Assembly: GCA_945828315.1 (NCBI GenBank)
Contig: CALZQA010000016.1
Location: forward strand, 1 to 38,676
Reading direction: 5' to 3'
DNA: 38,676 nucleotides
DNA from: an uncultured bacterium
GTDB lineage: Bacteria; Bacillota; Clostridia; Lachnospirales; Lachnospiraceae
Shown: piece after piece, positions 26,565 to 33,861 of the stretch
How positions within the stretch are numbered: position 1 is the first letter of the stretch
Layout: every line of letters begins with the position of its first letter
Made by a program: the position numbers and the translations under genes
The notes under the pieces: generated by a model
Told to the model about the DNA's origin: nothing
The model's input: only the letters and a program-made list of their open reading frames with translations
Database searches by the model: none

Positions 26565-27707
26565 ATGAATATTACGATCAATCAATTAAAAGATTTAAAT
26601 AAAAGCGATTACCAGATCATCGACATCCGTGACGAGATCGAGATTTCTCACGGAGCCATCCCGGGCGCGGTGGCGCTGCGGCCGGAGGAGATTGAGTCAA
26701 GTGAAAAAGCAGACCGCTCCAAAAAGCTTGTGATCTGCTGCAGCAGAGGCAAAAACAGTGTGGAAGTGGCGGAAAACCTGAGAGAAAAAGGGTATGACGC
26801 ATGCAGTCTCGAGGGCGGATATGCGGCGTGGCTTCTGGATTATTTTCAGGAACAGGAGCAGAGCGAAGATGAAGAGTTCGCAAAAAATGTGGAGCTGAGT
26901 CTGCGGAAGAAGTTCAAGAAAAAGATCTGGTCAAAATTCACAAAGGCGATCAACACTTATGAGCTGGTCAAGCCGGGTGATCGGATCGCAGTGTGCATTT
27001 CCGGCGGAAAAGATTCCATGCTCATGGCAAAATGCTTTCAGGAATTGAAGCTGCACAATAAATTTGATTTTGAAGTGAAGTTTCTTGTGATGGATCCGGG
27101 TTACAGTCCGGCAAACCGCCGGGTGATCGAGGAAAATGCGAGAAGGCTCCACATCCCGATCACGATCTTTGAGTCCGACATTTTTGAGAGTGTCTACAAT
27201 ATTGAGAAAAATCCCTGCTATCTGTGTGCCAGAATGCGCAGAGGACATCTGTACCATTATGCACAGGAGCTTGGCTGCAACAAGATCGCGCTGGGTCATC
27301 ACTACGATGATGTGATCGAGACGATCCTGATGGGCATGCTTTACGGTGCGCAGATCCAGTCCATGATGCCGAAGCTGCACAGTACTAATTTCGAGGGAAT
27401 GGAACTGATCCGCCCACTGTATCTGGTAAGGGAGGACGATATCAAAGCATGGCGGGACTACAACGGACTTCGTTTTATCCAGTGCGCCTGCAAGTTCACG
27501 GACACATGCACGACCTGTAATAATGAGGAAAACCGTTCCAAGCGGATGGAGATCAAGGAGCTGATCCGGACGCTGAAAGAGGTCAATCCTTATGTGGAGG
27601 GTAATATTTTTAAGAGTGTGGAAAATGTAAATCTGGACACGATGATCTGCTATAAAACAGGCGGAGAAAAGCATCATTTTTTGGAGACTTATGATAATAT
27701 GGAATAG
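26565..27707 (+). CDS. Rhodanese domain fused to TtcA-like tRNA thiolation ATPase
   Basis: This encodes 380 residues from ATG 26565. Residues 1-95 form a rhodanese domain (IIDIRDEIE, then VICCSRGKNS with the sulfur-carrying cysteine). From about 120 on comes an N-type ATP pyrophosphatase with the PP-loop SGGKDS, ALGHHYDDVIETILMG, and the cysteine pairs CYLCARMRR and CTTC typical of TtcA enzymes, which thiolate C32 of tRNA and can carry an Fe-S cluster. The fusion would let a persulfide sulfur pass directly to the thiolase. It sits behind tcdA, in a sulfur-rich neighbourhood. Target tRNA base is inferred from family only. Confidence 0.85.
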   Translation: MNITINQLKDLNKSDYQIIDIRDEIEISHGAIPGAVALRPEEIESSEKADRSKKLVICCSRGKNSVEVAENLREKGYDACSLEGGYAAWLLDYFQEQEQSEDEEFAKNVELSLRKKFKKKIWSKFTKAINTYELVKPGDRIAVCISGGKDSMLMAKCFQELKLHNKFDFEVKFLVMDPGYSPANRRVIEENARRLHIPITIFESDIFESVYNIEKNPCYLCARMRRGHLYHYAQELGCNKIALGHHYDDVIETILMGMLYGAQIQSMMPKLHSTNFEGMELIRPLYLVREDDIKAWRDYNGLRFIQCACKFTDTCTTCNNEENRSKRMEIKELIRTLKEVNPYVEGNIFKSVENVNLDTMICYKTGGEKHHFLETYDNME

Positions 27708-27715
27708 AGTTATCT

Positions 27716-27762
27716 CTGCCCGACCTTCACTTGCAGTGGAAGCTCGGGCAGTATTTATTTTG
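27716..27762 (+). terminator. Rho-independent terminator
   Basis: CTGCCCGA (27716-27723) pairs with TCGGGCAG (27744-27751), extended by an inner TTCAC/GTGGAA stem, and is followed by a T-rich tail. Confidence 0.8.
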
Positions 27763-27868
27763 CATGTTATAGGATAAAACTATGACAGGCTCTAGAAAAT
27801 TGAAATTATACAAATGCTACATTTAGGGTTATAGTAAAGAAAAATGTAATCGAATGAGGTGATATACT

Positions 27869-29074
27869 ATGGACGAAAAACGCGAACGGAACCTTGATTT
27901 TGACAAAATTGTCGATCGGAAAAACACCGGTTGTCTGAAATATGATTTTGCAAAGCAGCGCGGAATGCCGGAGGATGTGCTGCCTTTGTGGGTGGCGGAT
28001 ATGGATTTTGAGACGTCGTCTTATATACAGGATGCGCTCACTGAGCGGATCAAACACGGAATCTTTGGATACAGTGAGCCCACAGATTCCTACTTTGAGA
28101 GTGTCAGTGGATGGATGCGTGAACGGCATCACTGGGAGGTAAAACGGCAGTGGCTGGTCAACACACCGGGTGTTGTATTTGCGCTGGCAACAGCGGTCAA
28201 GGCATACACAGAGCCGGGAGATGCAGTGTTGATCCAGCAACCGGTCTACTATCCGTTTTCAGAGGTCATCAAGGATGCCGGCAGACGCGTCGTGAGCAAT
28301 ACGCTGTATCTGGGTGACGACAACCGCTATCATATTGACTTTGATGATTTTGAAAAGAAGATCATCGATGAGCAGGTGAAATTGTTTCTGTTGTGCAGCC
28401 CTCACAACCCGGTTGCGCGTGTCTGGACGAGGGAGGAACTGGAACAGCTCGGCGATATCTGCCTGAAGCATGGCGTTCTTGTTGTGGCAGATGAGATCCA
28501 CAATGATTTTGTTTTCAAGGGTGAGCACACGGTGTTTGCCACTGTGAAAAAGGAGTTTGAGGACAACTGTATCATCTGCACGGCACCAAGTAAGACGTTC
28601 AATCTTGCCAGTATGCTAAACTCCAATATTTTTATACCCAACCAGCAGCTGCGCCGGAAATTCAGAAAAGAAGTAAATGCAGTGGGTCTGAGTCAGATTG
28701 GTGTGCTGGGCTTTGTGGCTTGCGAGGCTGCTTACCGGGATGGCGGCGAATGGTATGAGGCGATGATGCGTTATGTGGCTGATAACATTGCATTTACAAA
28801 GAAATATGTAGAGGAAAATCTGCCCGGCGTACATATGACAGACCATGAGGGCACGTATCTCGTCTGGCTGGATTTCCGTGAGATCGGACTAAGTGCAGAT
28901 GAATTGGACGACTTGATCATCCATAAGGCGAAACTGTGGCTGGACAGCGGAAAGATCTTTGGCGAGAGCGGAAACTGTTTCCAGCGGATCAATGTGGCAT
29001 GTCCCCGTGCGACACTGCTCGATGCGCTGGAGCGGATCCGGAAAGCGTTGCAGGAAAATGAAGGCTGTGCCTAA
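27869..29074 (+). CDS. patB: MalY/PatB family PLP-dependent C-S lyase
   Basis: This is a 401-residue fold-type I aminotransferase-like enzyme. It has PLWVADMDFE near the N-terminus, FLLCSPHNPVARVW, VVADEIHNDFVF, and APSKTFNLAS with the PLP lysine K242; all are typical of MalY/PatB cystathionine beta-lyases, which release thiol or sulfide, pyruvate and ammonia from cystathionine or cysteine S-conjugates. GAGGTG precedes the ATG. No CCTA..TAGG box was seen in front of it, so it may not be in the Rrf2 set. It fits the sulfur theme of the right half of the window. Confidence 0.88.
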   Translation: MDEKRERNLDFDKIVDRKNTGCLKYDFAKQRGMPEDVLPLWVADMDFETSSYIQDALTERIKHGIFGYSEPTDSYFESVSGWMRERHHWEVKRQWLVNTPGVVFALATAVKAYTEPGDAVLIQQPVYYPFSEVIKDAGRRVVSNTLYLGDDNRYHIDFDDFEKKIIDEQVKLFLLCSPHNPVARVWTREELEQLGDICLKHGVLVVADEIHNDFVFKGEHTVFATVKKEFEDNCIICTAPSKTFNLASMLNSNIFIPNQQLRRKFRKEVNAVGLSQIGVLGFVACEAAYRDGGEWYEAMMRYVADNIAFTKKYVEENLPGVHMTDHEGTYLVWLDFREIGLSADELDDLIIHKAKLWLDSGKIFGESGNCFQRINVACPRATLLDALERIRKALQENEGCA

Positions 29075-29127
29075 ACAGTGTGAGGGCTGATCTGCTACAG
29101 ACTGTCAGGCAAAGGAGGTATCAAACA

Positions 29128-29523
29128 ATGACCAGAGAAGAAGCATGGGATTTATTAAAGGAATACAATCAGGATGAATTTCATCTGGAGCACGCTGAGA
29201 TCGTCGGCAAGACAATGCGTTATTTTGCGGGAAAGCTGGGGTATGAGGATGAGCAGGATTTTTAGGAAGTCGTAGGCATCCTGCACGATCTGGATTTTGA
29301 GATGTATCCGGAGCAGCACTGCATCAAAGAGCAGGAGCTCATGCGCCCGTCAAAGAGTGTGCAGGATCTGGAACTGAAATCTGTAAAGAAAAAATATAAG
29401 AGCAAGGGCTTCGCCGCCGGCTGCTCCCGAGAAGTGATCGAGCGCGGTGCCGAGATGCTCGGGTGGACGCTGGATGACCTGATCACACAGACGATCGAGG
29501 CGCTGCGGACATTTCGGCCCTGA
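29128..29523 (+). pseudogene. HD-domain hydrolase gene broken by an amber codon and an internal deletion
   Basis: The frame starts at ATG 29128 behind AAGGAGG and reads MTREEAWDLLKEYNQDEFHLEHAEI onward, in pieces, then meets TAG at 29263-29265. The same frame continues with EVVGILHDLDFEMYPEQHCIKEQE to a TGA at 29521-29523. The HD signature (HLEH and LHDLD) is split by the stop. The codon was probably TGG (Trp) before one G-to-A change. Further on, QELMRPSKSVQDLELKS joins two parts that in relatives (from memory) are separated by about 45-50 residues, including an SHGYG region. It was probably a small HD phosphohydrolase. Two independent lesions make real decay likely. Confidence 0.78.
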
Positions 29524-29527
29524 GAAT

Positions 29528-29570
29528 ATACCCATTGACGGTTACGCTGTTGATGGGTATCTTTGTCAAC
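29528..29570 (+). promoter_or_regulatory. Promoter within a 33-bp dyad, upstream of the PLP enzyme gene
   Basis: The promoter is TTGACG (29535-29540), 17 bases, TATCTT (29558-29563). It lies in the dyad ATACCCAT (29528-29535), N17, ATGGGTAT (29553-29560), followed by TTGTCAAC (29563-29570). The same dyad, spacing and downstream motif occur at 30889-30931. A shared operator is the natural reading. Confidence 0.7.
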
Positions 29571-29594
29571 ACAAAATAAAGAGGAGGCATGAGA

Positions 29595-30791
29595 ATGGCG
29601 AAGAAAGAGAACAAGTATAAAGGTTATGATATCACCACACAGGCAATCCATACCGGCACAGATTATGATCTGGAGACAGGTGCTGTCCGGCGTCCGCTTC
29701 ATATGGCAAACAGTTTCAAACTGCCGGATGACTTATCGCAGGTCAATTATTCTTCCACAGATCTTCTGATGTATGCAAGAAACGGAAATCCGAATCAACA
29801 CTGGCTGGAGGAAAAGATTGCCGCACTGCACGATGCGGATGATGCGATCGTGCTGGCCAGCGGAGTTGCGGCGCTGCATGCACTGTTCTGGACGCTTCTG
29901 GAATCAGGAGACAGGGTGGTGTATCCAAATGTCAGTTATATGGCTGTATACAGAATGTTCCATGAGCTGTTTAACCGTAAATTCAAAGTGGAAACAGTCA
30001 TGGTTGATATGACAGACCTTGAAGCCGTGAAGAAAGCAATTACACCGGGTACAAAACTGGTTCATATCGAAACTCCGGACAATCCTACAAACGGAATTAC
30101 GGACATTGCTGCGATTGCAGAGATCGCACATCAAAACGGAGCGGTGTTGTCTGTGGATAACACATTCGCTTCCCCTTTCAACCAGAAGCCGTTGGAACTG
30201 GGGGCTGATTTTGTGATCGAAGCCATTACAAAATACATCAATGGACACGGGGATGCACAGGGTGGGGCGATCATTTCCAATGATCTGGAGACGATGGACC
30301 GCATCCGGTATGAGGCACAGGTAAATGTGGGATCTGTGATCAGTCCCTTTAATGCATGGCAGATTTTTCGCGGTTCAGTTACGTTTCCGCTTCGCATGGA
30401 ACGGATCAACCGATCTGCGCAAAAGATCGCCGAATGGCTGGAGAAAAGGGAGAATGTCACGTTTGTATCATATCCGGGACTTGCCAGTCATCCGGGTCAT
30501 GAGACAGCGGTAAAACAGATGAAAAACGGCTATGGAGGAGTGATCTCCTTCGGATTGCATACAGATGATAAAACAGTGGAACGTTTCTGTGCAGCCCTGA
30601 AGGTAGTGACCTTTGCAGTTTCTCTCGGACATGATGAGAGTTTGATTTTTCCGCAGCCCAGCTATGATGAGCGGATCCATCTCTATCCGGAAAGGTTTCG
30701 GAAAGGCTTTATCCGTTTCAGTGTGGGGCTGGAAGATCCGGAGGATATTATCCGGGATATTGATCAGGCACTGAAAAGTGTAGGACTGTAA
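29595..30791 (+). CDS. Cys/Met metabolism PLP-dependent enzyme (gamma-lyase or gamma-synthase-like)
   Basis: This encodes 398 residues from ATG 29595, seven bases after GAGGAGG; ATG 29589 is too close to that site. Fold-type I features: YARNGNP (Y60, R62), the PLP-stacking region PNVSYMAVYRMF, LSVDNTFASPF, and AITKYINGHGDAQGG with Schiff-base lysine K213. Length suits cystathionine gamma-synthase, cystathionine gamma-lyase or methionine gamma-lyase. The usual LYGGT or LYGCT after the stacking Tyr reads SYMAV here, so specificity is uncertain. It has its own promoter inside a dyad shared with the downstream cysteine operon, which suggests that it works with that operon, perhaps in trans-sulfuration or release of sulfide. 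Confidence 0.85.
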   Translation: MAKKENKYKGYDITTQAIHTGTDYDLETGAVRRPLHMANSFKLPDDLSQVNYSSTDLLMYARNGNPNQHWLEEKIAALHDADDAIVLASGVAALHALFWTLLESGDRVVYPNVSYMAVYRMFHELFNRKFKVETVMVDMTDLEAVKKAITPGTKLVHIETPDNPTNGITDIAAIAEIAHQNGAVLSVDNTFASPFNQKPLELGADFVIEAITKYINGHGDAQGGAIISNDLETMDRIRYEAQVNVGSVISPFNAWQIFRGSVTFPLRMERINRSAQKIAEWLEKRENVTFVSYPGLASHPGHETAVKQMKNGYGGVISFGLHTDDKTVERFCAALKVVTFAVSLGHDESLIFPQPSYDERIHLYPERFRKGFIRFSVGLEDPEDIIRDIDQALKSVGL

Positions 30792-30888
30792 TAGACAGGG
30801 CGGAAAGCCCGATCATTCGATGGTAACTGATGCGTTATAGTTAAATGCTATAACAAGTAAAAGAAAACAGGTATTAGTAAATAACAGG

Positions 30889-30931
30889 ATACCCATTGAC
30901 ATCTCAGATGTCGATGGGTATAATTGTCAAC
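30889..30931 (+). promoter_or_regulatory. Consensus promoter inside a 33-bp dyad, for the tRNA-like element and cysteine operon
   Basis: TTGACA (30896-30901), 17 bases, TATAAT (30919-30924): a perfect sigma-A consensus. The dyad is ATACCCAT (30889-30896), N17, ATGGGTAT (30914-30921), extended inside by GACATC/GATGTC. TTGTCAAC follows at 30924-30931. Such a strong promoter is likely to be held down by a repressor. Confidence 0.85.
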
Positions 30932-30946
30932 ATGAATCACACAAAA

Positions 30947-30963
30947 CCTATTTGAAAAGTAGG
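30947..30963 (+). promoter_or_regulatory. Rrf2/CymR-like operator in the leader
   Basis: CCTA (30947-30950), nine bases, TAGG (30960-30963), within AACCTATTTGAAAAGTAGG. It is about 15 bases downstream of the predicted transcription start, the same placement as the boxes of the rrf2 gene and the second metY. Confidence 0.65.
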
Positions 30964-30974
30964 AAAACAAAAAG

Positions 30975-31044
30975 GATGTTGTAGCCGCAGGAATGGCATA
31001 GGTTTGCAAAACCGAAGTTGGTGGTTCGAGTCCGCCCGGCATCA
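30975..31044 (+). tRNA. tRNA-Cys(GCA)-like gene or element, atypical
   Basis: A 70-base cloverleaf can be drawn. The acceptor is 30975-30981 with 31037-31043 (7 bp, two G-U). The D arm is GCCG/TGGC around 30984-30997, with a short loop containing GG. The anticodon arm is 30999-31015 with loop TTGCAAA (anticodon GCA at 31006-31008, Cys). A four-base variable loop follows, then a T arm of GGTGG/CCGCC with canonical loop TTCGAGT. Odd points: an A-G mismatch in the anticodon stem (31000 with 31014), C instead of A at D-loop position 14, discriminator A at 31044 where bacterial tRNA-Cys normally has U73, and no encoded CCA. It may be a functional variant, a regulatory tRNA mimic or a decayed copy. 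Confidence 0.6.
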
Positions 31045-31046
31045 TT

Positions 31047-31085
31047 TCTATGGATCCCCATTCGTGATAAGGGGGAATTCATAGA
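31047..31085 (+). other. Strong hairpin between tRNA-like element and first operon gene
   Basis: TCTATG (31047-31052) pairs with CATAGA (31080-31085), and TCCCC with GGGGA further in, giving about 13 pairs with one or two bulges. No T run follows, so it is not a classical terminator. It may protect the 5' end of the mRNA after release of the tRNA-like part, or act in control. Confidence 0.7.
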
Positions 31086-31112
31086 TCAGAAAGAAAGTAA
31101 GGACAAAAAGAT

Positions 31113-32441
31113 ATGGATCAAATAGAAAAAAAAATAGTCAGACTGGTCGATGAGCATCGTGATGAAATCGTAGCATTTGGACGTGATATATATACGCATG
31201 CGGAGTTGGGCTACAAAGAGTTTCGTACCAGTGAAAAATTCAATAGCTTTATAAAAGATAAGGTTTCCGGGTTGCAGACAGGAATCGCAATTACTGGAAC
31301 AAAAGCTTATATCAATGAAGATAAAAAAGATAATTTTTCCCTTGCATTGATTGGAGAACTCGATGCGCTGCGGATTCCTAATCACAAATATGCAAATCCG
31401 GAAACACAGGGTGCACATTGTTGCGGACATCATGCACAACTGACAGGCCTTGTCGGAGCAGCTTTTGCTTTAACAGATCCTGAAGTAGCAGCGGCATTGG
31501 ATGGTCAGCTGGTTTTTGTGACTACTCCGGCTGAGGAATACGGTGAACTGGAATTTAAAAACAGTCTCGTTGAGCAGGGCAAGATCCGATACGGCGGTGG
31601 TAAGTGTGAGATGATTCGAATAGGCGCGTTTGACGATATTGATGCAGCTGTTGCCCACCATATTTCTATGGATGGTATCCGGATAGGATCCGGAAGCTGT
31701 AACGGATTTGTATCAAAAGTGATCCGCATAAAAGGCAAAGGTGCTCATGCAGCAGGTGCGAAGGAGGAAGGAATCAATGCACTCTATGCGGCAAATCTTG
31801 GTCTGCAGGCGCTTGCATTTAATAAAGATACCTTTTATGAAAAGGATTGCGTGAGAGTACATCCGATCATGACAAAAGGTGGAGATCTTGTGAATGTTGT
31901 TCCGGAGGAAGCAGTGATAGAAACTCTGGTAAGAGGAAAAACATTGGAAGCGTTTGCAGATGCAGCGAGAAAGACAGACCGGTCCTTTAAAGGTGGCGCA
32001 ATTGCGCTGGGAGCAGGATATCGGATCGAGACGATGCCGGGCTATCTGCCGGGAGTAGGGCAGAATGTTCCGGAGGAAATGATAGATGTGATTACATCGG
32101 CGGCAGAAGGAAAGCCGGTGACAGTCATTCCAAAGGAAACACATGATTGCGGCTCTACAGATCTGGGAGATCTGGAACATATGATGCCAGTACTCACCTT
32201 TTATACCGGTGGTGCTTCCGGAAGTGGTTTACATGCCTCTGATTTTGATATTATCGATGAGGATGAGGCGTATGTTCTGACAGCAAAGTTTTATGCGCTG
32301 ACAGCGTATCGCCTGTTAAAAGACAATGCCAGGGTTGCAAAAAAGGTAAAAGAACAATACAGGCCGATATTTGCAAATAAGGAAGAGTATATCGATTTTA
32401 TGGAAAAGTTTTATTCAGTTGAGGAAGCAGAAATTCAATAG
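31113..32441 (+). CDS. M20 family metallo-amidohydrolase
   Basis: This is a 442-residue M20-type amidohydrolase. It has ALIGELDALRIP, the metal motif AHCCGHHAQ (C104, H106), TPAEEYGE with the Glu pair, AVAHHIS, and a C-terminal GSGLHASDF supplying a metal His. The layout resembles AbgB-like and N-acyl or N-carbamoyl amino acid hydrolases, which cleave an amide to free the amino acid. Being directly followed by an ATC-hydrolase family gene, it could act on N-carbamoyl- or N-acyl-cysteine; in Pseudomonas the L-ATC route uses just such a second hydrolase. This pairing is inference. It is first in the leader-controlled operon, behind GTAAGGA. Confidence 0.88.
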   Translation: MDQIEKKIVRLVDEHRDEIVAFGRDIYTHAELGYKEFRTSEKFNSFIKDKVSGLQTGIAITGTKAYINEDKKDNFSLALIGELDALRIPNHKYANPETQGAHCCGHHAQLTGLVGAAFALTDPEVAAALDGQLVFVTTPAEEYGELEFKNSLVEQGKIRYGGGKCEMIRIGAFDDIDAAVAHHISMDGIRIGSGSCNGFVSKVIRIKGKGAHAAGAKEEGINALYAANLGLQALAFNKDTFYEKDCVRVHPIMTKGGDLVNVVPEEAVIETLVRGKTLEAFADAARKTDRSFKGGAIALGAGYRIETMPGYLPGVGQNVPEEMIDVITSAAEGKPVTVIPKETHDCGSTDLGDLEHMMPVLTFYTGGASGSGLHASDFDIIDEDEAYVLTAKFYALTAYRLLKDNARVAKKVKEQYRPIFANKEEYIDFMEKFYSVEEAEIQ

Positions 32442-32455
32442 AAAGGAGAATAATT

Positions 32456-32989
32456 ATGGGAAAAGAGTCTTATCGGATCACAGGAACAGTCGACAGAGAG
32501 TTGATGGTTGACCAAATTCGAAAGGCGGCAAGACAGTTTGCAATGCAGTACTTCCATTTTTGTAAAACACTATATGAAAGATATGGGAAAGAGGCTGCGA
32601 AGGATATTGTGAGACAAACGGTTCATGAGTTGGCTTTGGACAGATCTGAACAGATCCGGACAATATCACTTGCCAAAGGTAAAAAAGCAGACAGTGTGTC
32701 AGATTTTATGTCGGATATTGATCTGCCCTTTGAGGGATGGATCGCAGAGTGGGGAGAAGATCATTGCCCGTATGCGGAGGTATGGCGGAAATATTTCGAT
32801 GAATATCCGTGGTTTAAAGAATTTGCTTTATTTTACTGTGATGTGATCGATACATCGACGATTGAAAACTATTCAAAATGTTTATCTCATCGTATTACGC
32901 AAAATGTTATGGTGGAAGGAACTTCTTGTGAAAGAGAATATTTTGAGAGCGATGATGTAAAGGAAGGCAGGTATACATATGGCAGCTGA
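32456..32989 (+). CDS. L-2-amino-thiazoline-4-carboxylate (ATC) hydrolase family protein
   Basis: This encodes 177 residues with the features I associate with the ATC hydrolase family: EDHCPYAEVW (H103, C104), FALFYCDVID (C128), and NYSKCLSHRITQNVMVEGTSCERE (C142, H145, C158, in pieces). Characterised members open the thiazoline ring of L-ATC to N-carbamoyl-cysteine, a step to cysteine; many clostridial members have unknown substrates. AAAGGAGAA precedes the ATG, 14 bases after the M20 gene. It overlaps the permease gene by 11 bases, so the genes are tightly co-expressed. Family call is good; substrate is not established. Confidence 0.75.
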   Translation: MGKESYRITGTVDRELMVDQIRKAARQFAMQYFHFCKTLYERYGKEAAKDIVRQTVHELALDRSEQIRTISLAKGKKADSVSDFMSDIDLPFEGWIAEWGEDHCPYAEVWRKYFDEYPWFKEFALFYCDVIDTSTIENYSKCLSHRITQNVMVEGTSCEREYFESDDVKEGRYTYGS

Positions 32990-33809
32990 GAGAAGTGAAA
33001 AACAGGTGACAAAGGAGGATACCAGACCGGCAGTAGTCGGGAAAAAGAAATTCTCGTGGATCAATGCTGTGCAGGTTATTACATTAATCGCTTTGCTGGC
33101 ATATATGCAAGTAGTCGTGGACACAGGAAGGATCAGTAAAGTATTCATCGCGAGCCCTACGATGATCGTACAGGAGGCTGTGAAGATCATAACAGACGGT
33201 ACGCTGCTGCCTCATCTGATCCTCACGCTGGAAGAGGTGCTCGTGGGATATGCACTGGCGGTGGCGGTGGGAATCATCGTGGCACTGCTCTGGACCTTAT
33301 TTCCAAAGCTGGAGGCATATATGGATGTGTTTTGTGCAGCAATCATGGCAGTGCCCAAGACAGCGATTCTTCCGTTGTTGATCCTTTGGTTCGGTATCGG
33401 ATTTAAATCTAAGGTGGTTCTGGTATTTTTGTTCTCTGTATTTCAGATTTTATATAACACTGTTACGGGAGCAAAGCAGACAAATATCAAATATTTAAAG
33501 GTTGCGAAAGTGTTTAAGGCAAACCGATTGCAGACTGTATTCCAGATTATGATTCCTTCAGCACTTCCATCTATGTTTAGTGGTTTGCGGCTTGCGGCGG
33601 CAACGGCATTGACCGGTGTCATTTTTTCAGAGATGCAGTCGGCAAAAGGCGGACTCGGATATTTATTGTATGAAGCACAGAATCTGCTCAATTCAGCAAG
33701 AATGTTTTTTATTGTCATTCTTGTAACCGTGATCTCAGTACTTTTTGTCCAGGTCATTGCACTCATTGAGTTTGCAGTCTGTCATAAATGGCAGAACAAA
33801 ATCCATTAG
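32979..33809 (+). CDS. ABC transporter permease (SsuC/TauC-type), cysteine operon
   Basis: This is a 276-residue permease with an N-terminal cytoplasmic tail (about 28 residues) and about six helices. It has the conserved loop around AKVFKANRLQTVFQIMIPSALP that docks on the ATPase. It resembles permeases of the sulfonate/taurine/pyrimidine importer group, as does the one at 11639. AGGAAGG lies before the ATG. Its overlap with the ATC-hydrolase gene suggests that the imported compound is the substrate of the two hydrolases. Ligand unknown. Confidence 0.9.
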   Translation: MAAERSEKQVTKEDTRPAVVGKKKFSWINAVQVITLIALLAYMQVVVDTGRISKVFIASPTMIVQEAVKIITDGTLLPHLILTLEEVLVGYALAVAVGIIVALLWTLFPKLEAYMDVFCAAIMAVPKTAILPLLILWFGIGFKSKVVLVFLFSVFQILYNTVTGAKQTNIKYLKVAKVFKANRLQTVFQIMIPSALPSMFSGLRLAAATALTGVIFSEMQSAKGGLGYLLYEAQNLLNSARMFFIVILVTVISVLFVQVIALIEFAVCHKWQNKIH

Positions 33810-33861
33810 CTAATGACCGGCTCAGACCGATCAAAATAAATGATTAAGAAGGAGACACATT

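Larger units (their letters stand above)
30792..31112 (+). other. 321-base regulatory leader region
   Basis: No protein gene is seen here. In order it holds a perfect inverted repeat GTTATAG (30834-30840)/CTATAAC (30848-30854); a consensus promoter inside a 33-bp dyad (30889-30924); TTGTCAAC (30924-30931); an Rrf2/CymR-like box (30947-30963); a tRNA-Cys-like element (30975-31044); a strong hairpin (31047-31085); and the ribosome site for the M20 gene. A minus-strand frame across it is the antisense of the tRNA-like element and is not a gene. Confidence 0.75.

Noticed and set aside
26931-27677. Long minus-strand open frames opposite real genes (also 14773-15432, 18683-19528, 10722-11450)
   Set aside because: They lie antisense to well-supported genes, have no ribosome sites or recognisable domains, and show Leu/His/Arg-rich shadow composition.
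29263-29265. TAG read as pyrrolysine or another recoded amino acid
   Set aside because: Nothing in the window supports pyrrolysine use, the site lies where relatives have Trp, and a second lesion (deletion) is present; decay is simpler.
30848-31045. Minus-strand frame beginning MMPGGLEPPTSVL
   Set aside because: This peptide is the well-known false translation of the antisense of a tRNA. It supports the tRNA-like call on the plus strand instead.
30930-31112. T-box riboswitch in the cysteine operon leader
   Set aside because: No T-box core sequence or antiterminator/terminator pair was seen; the structure here is a tRNA-like cloverleaf itself, followed by a hairpin with no T run.
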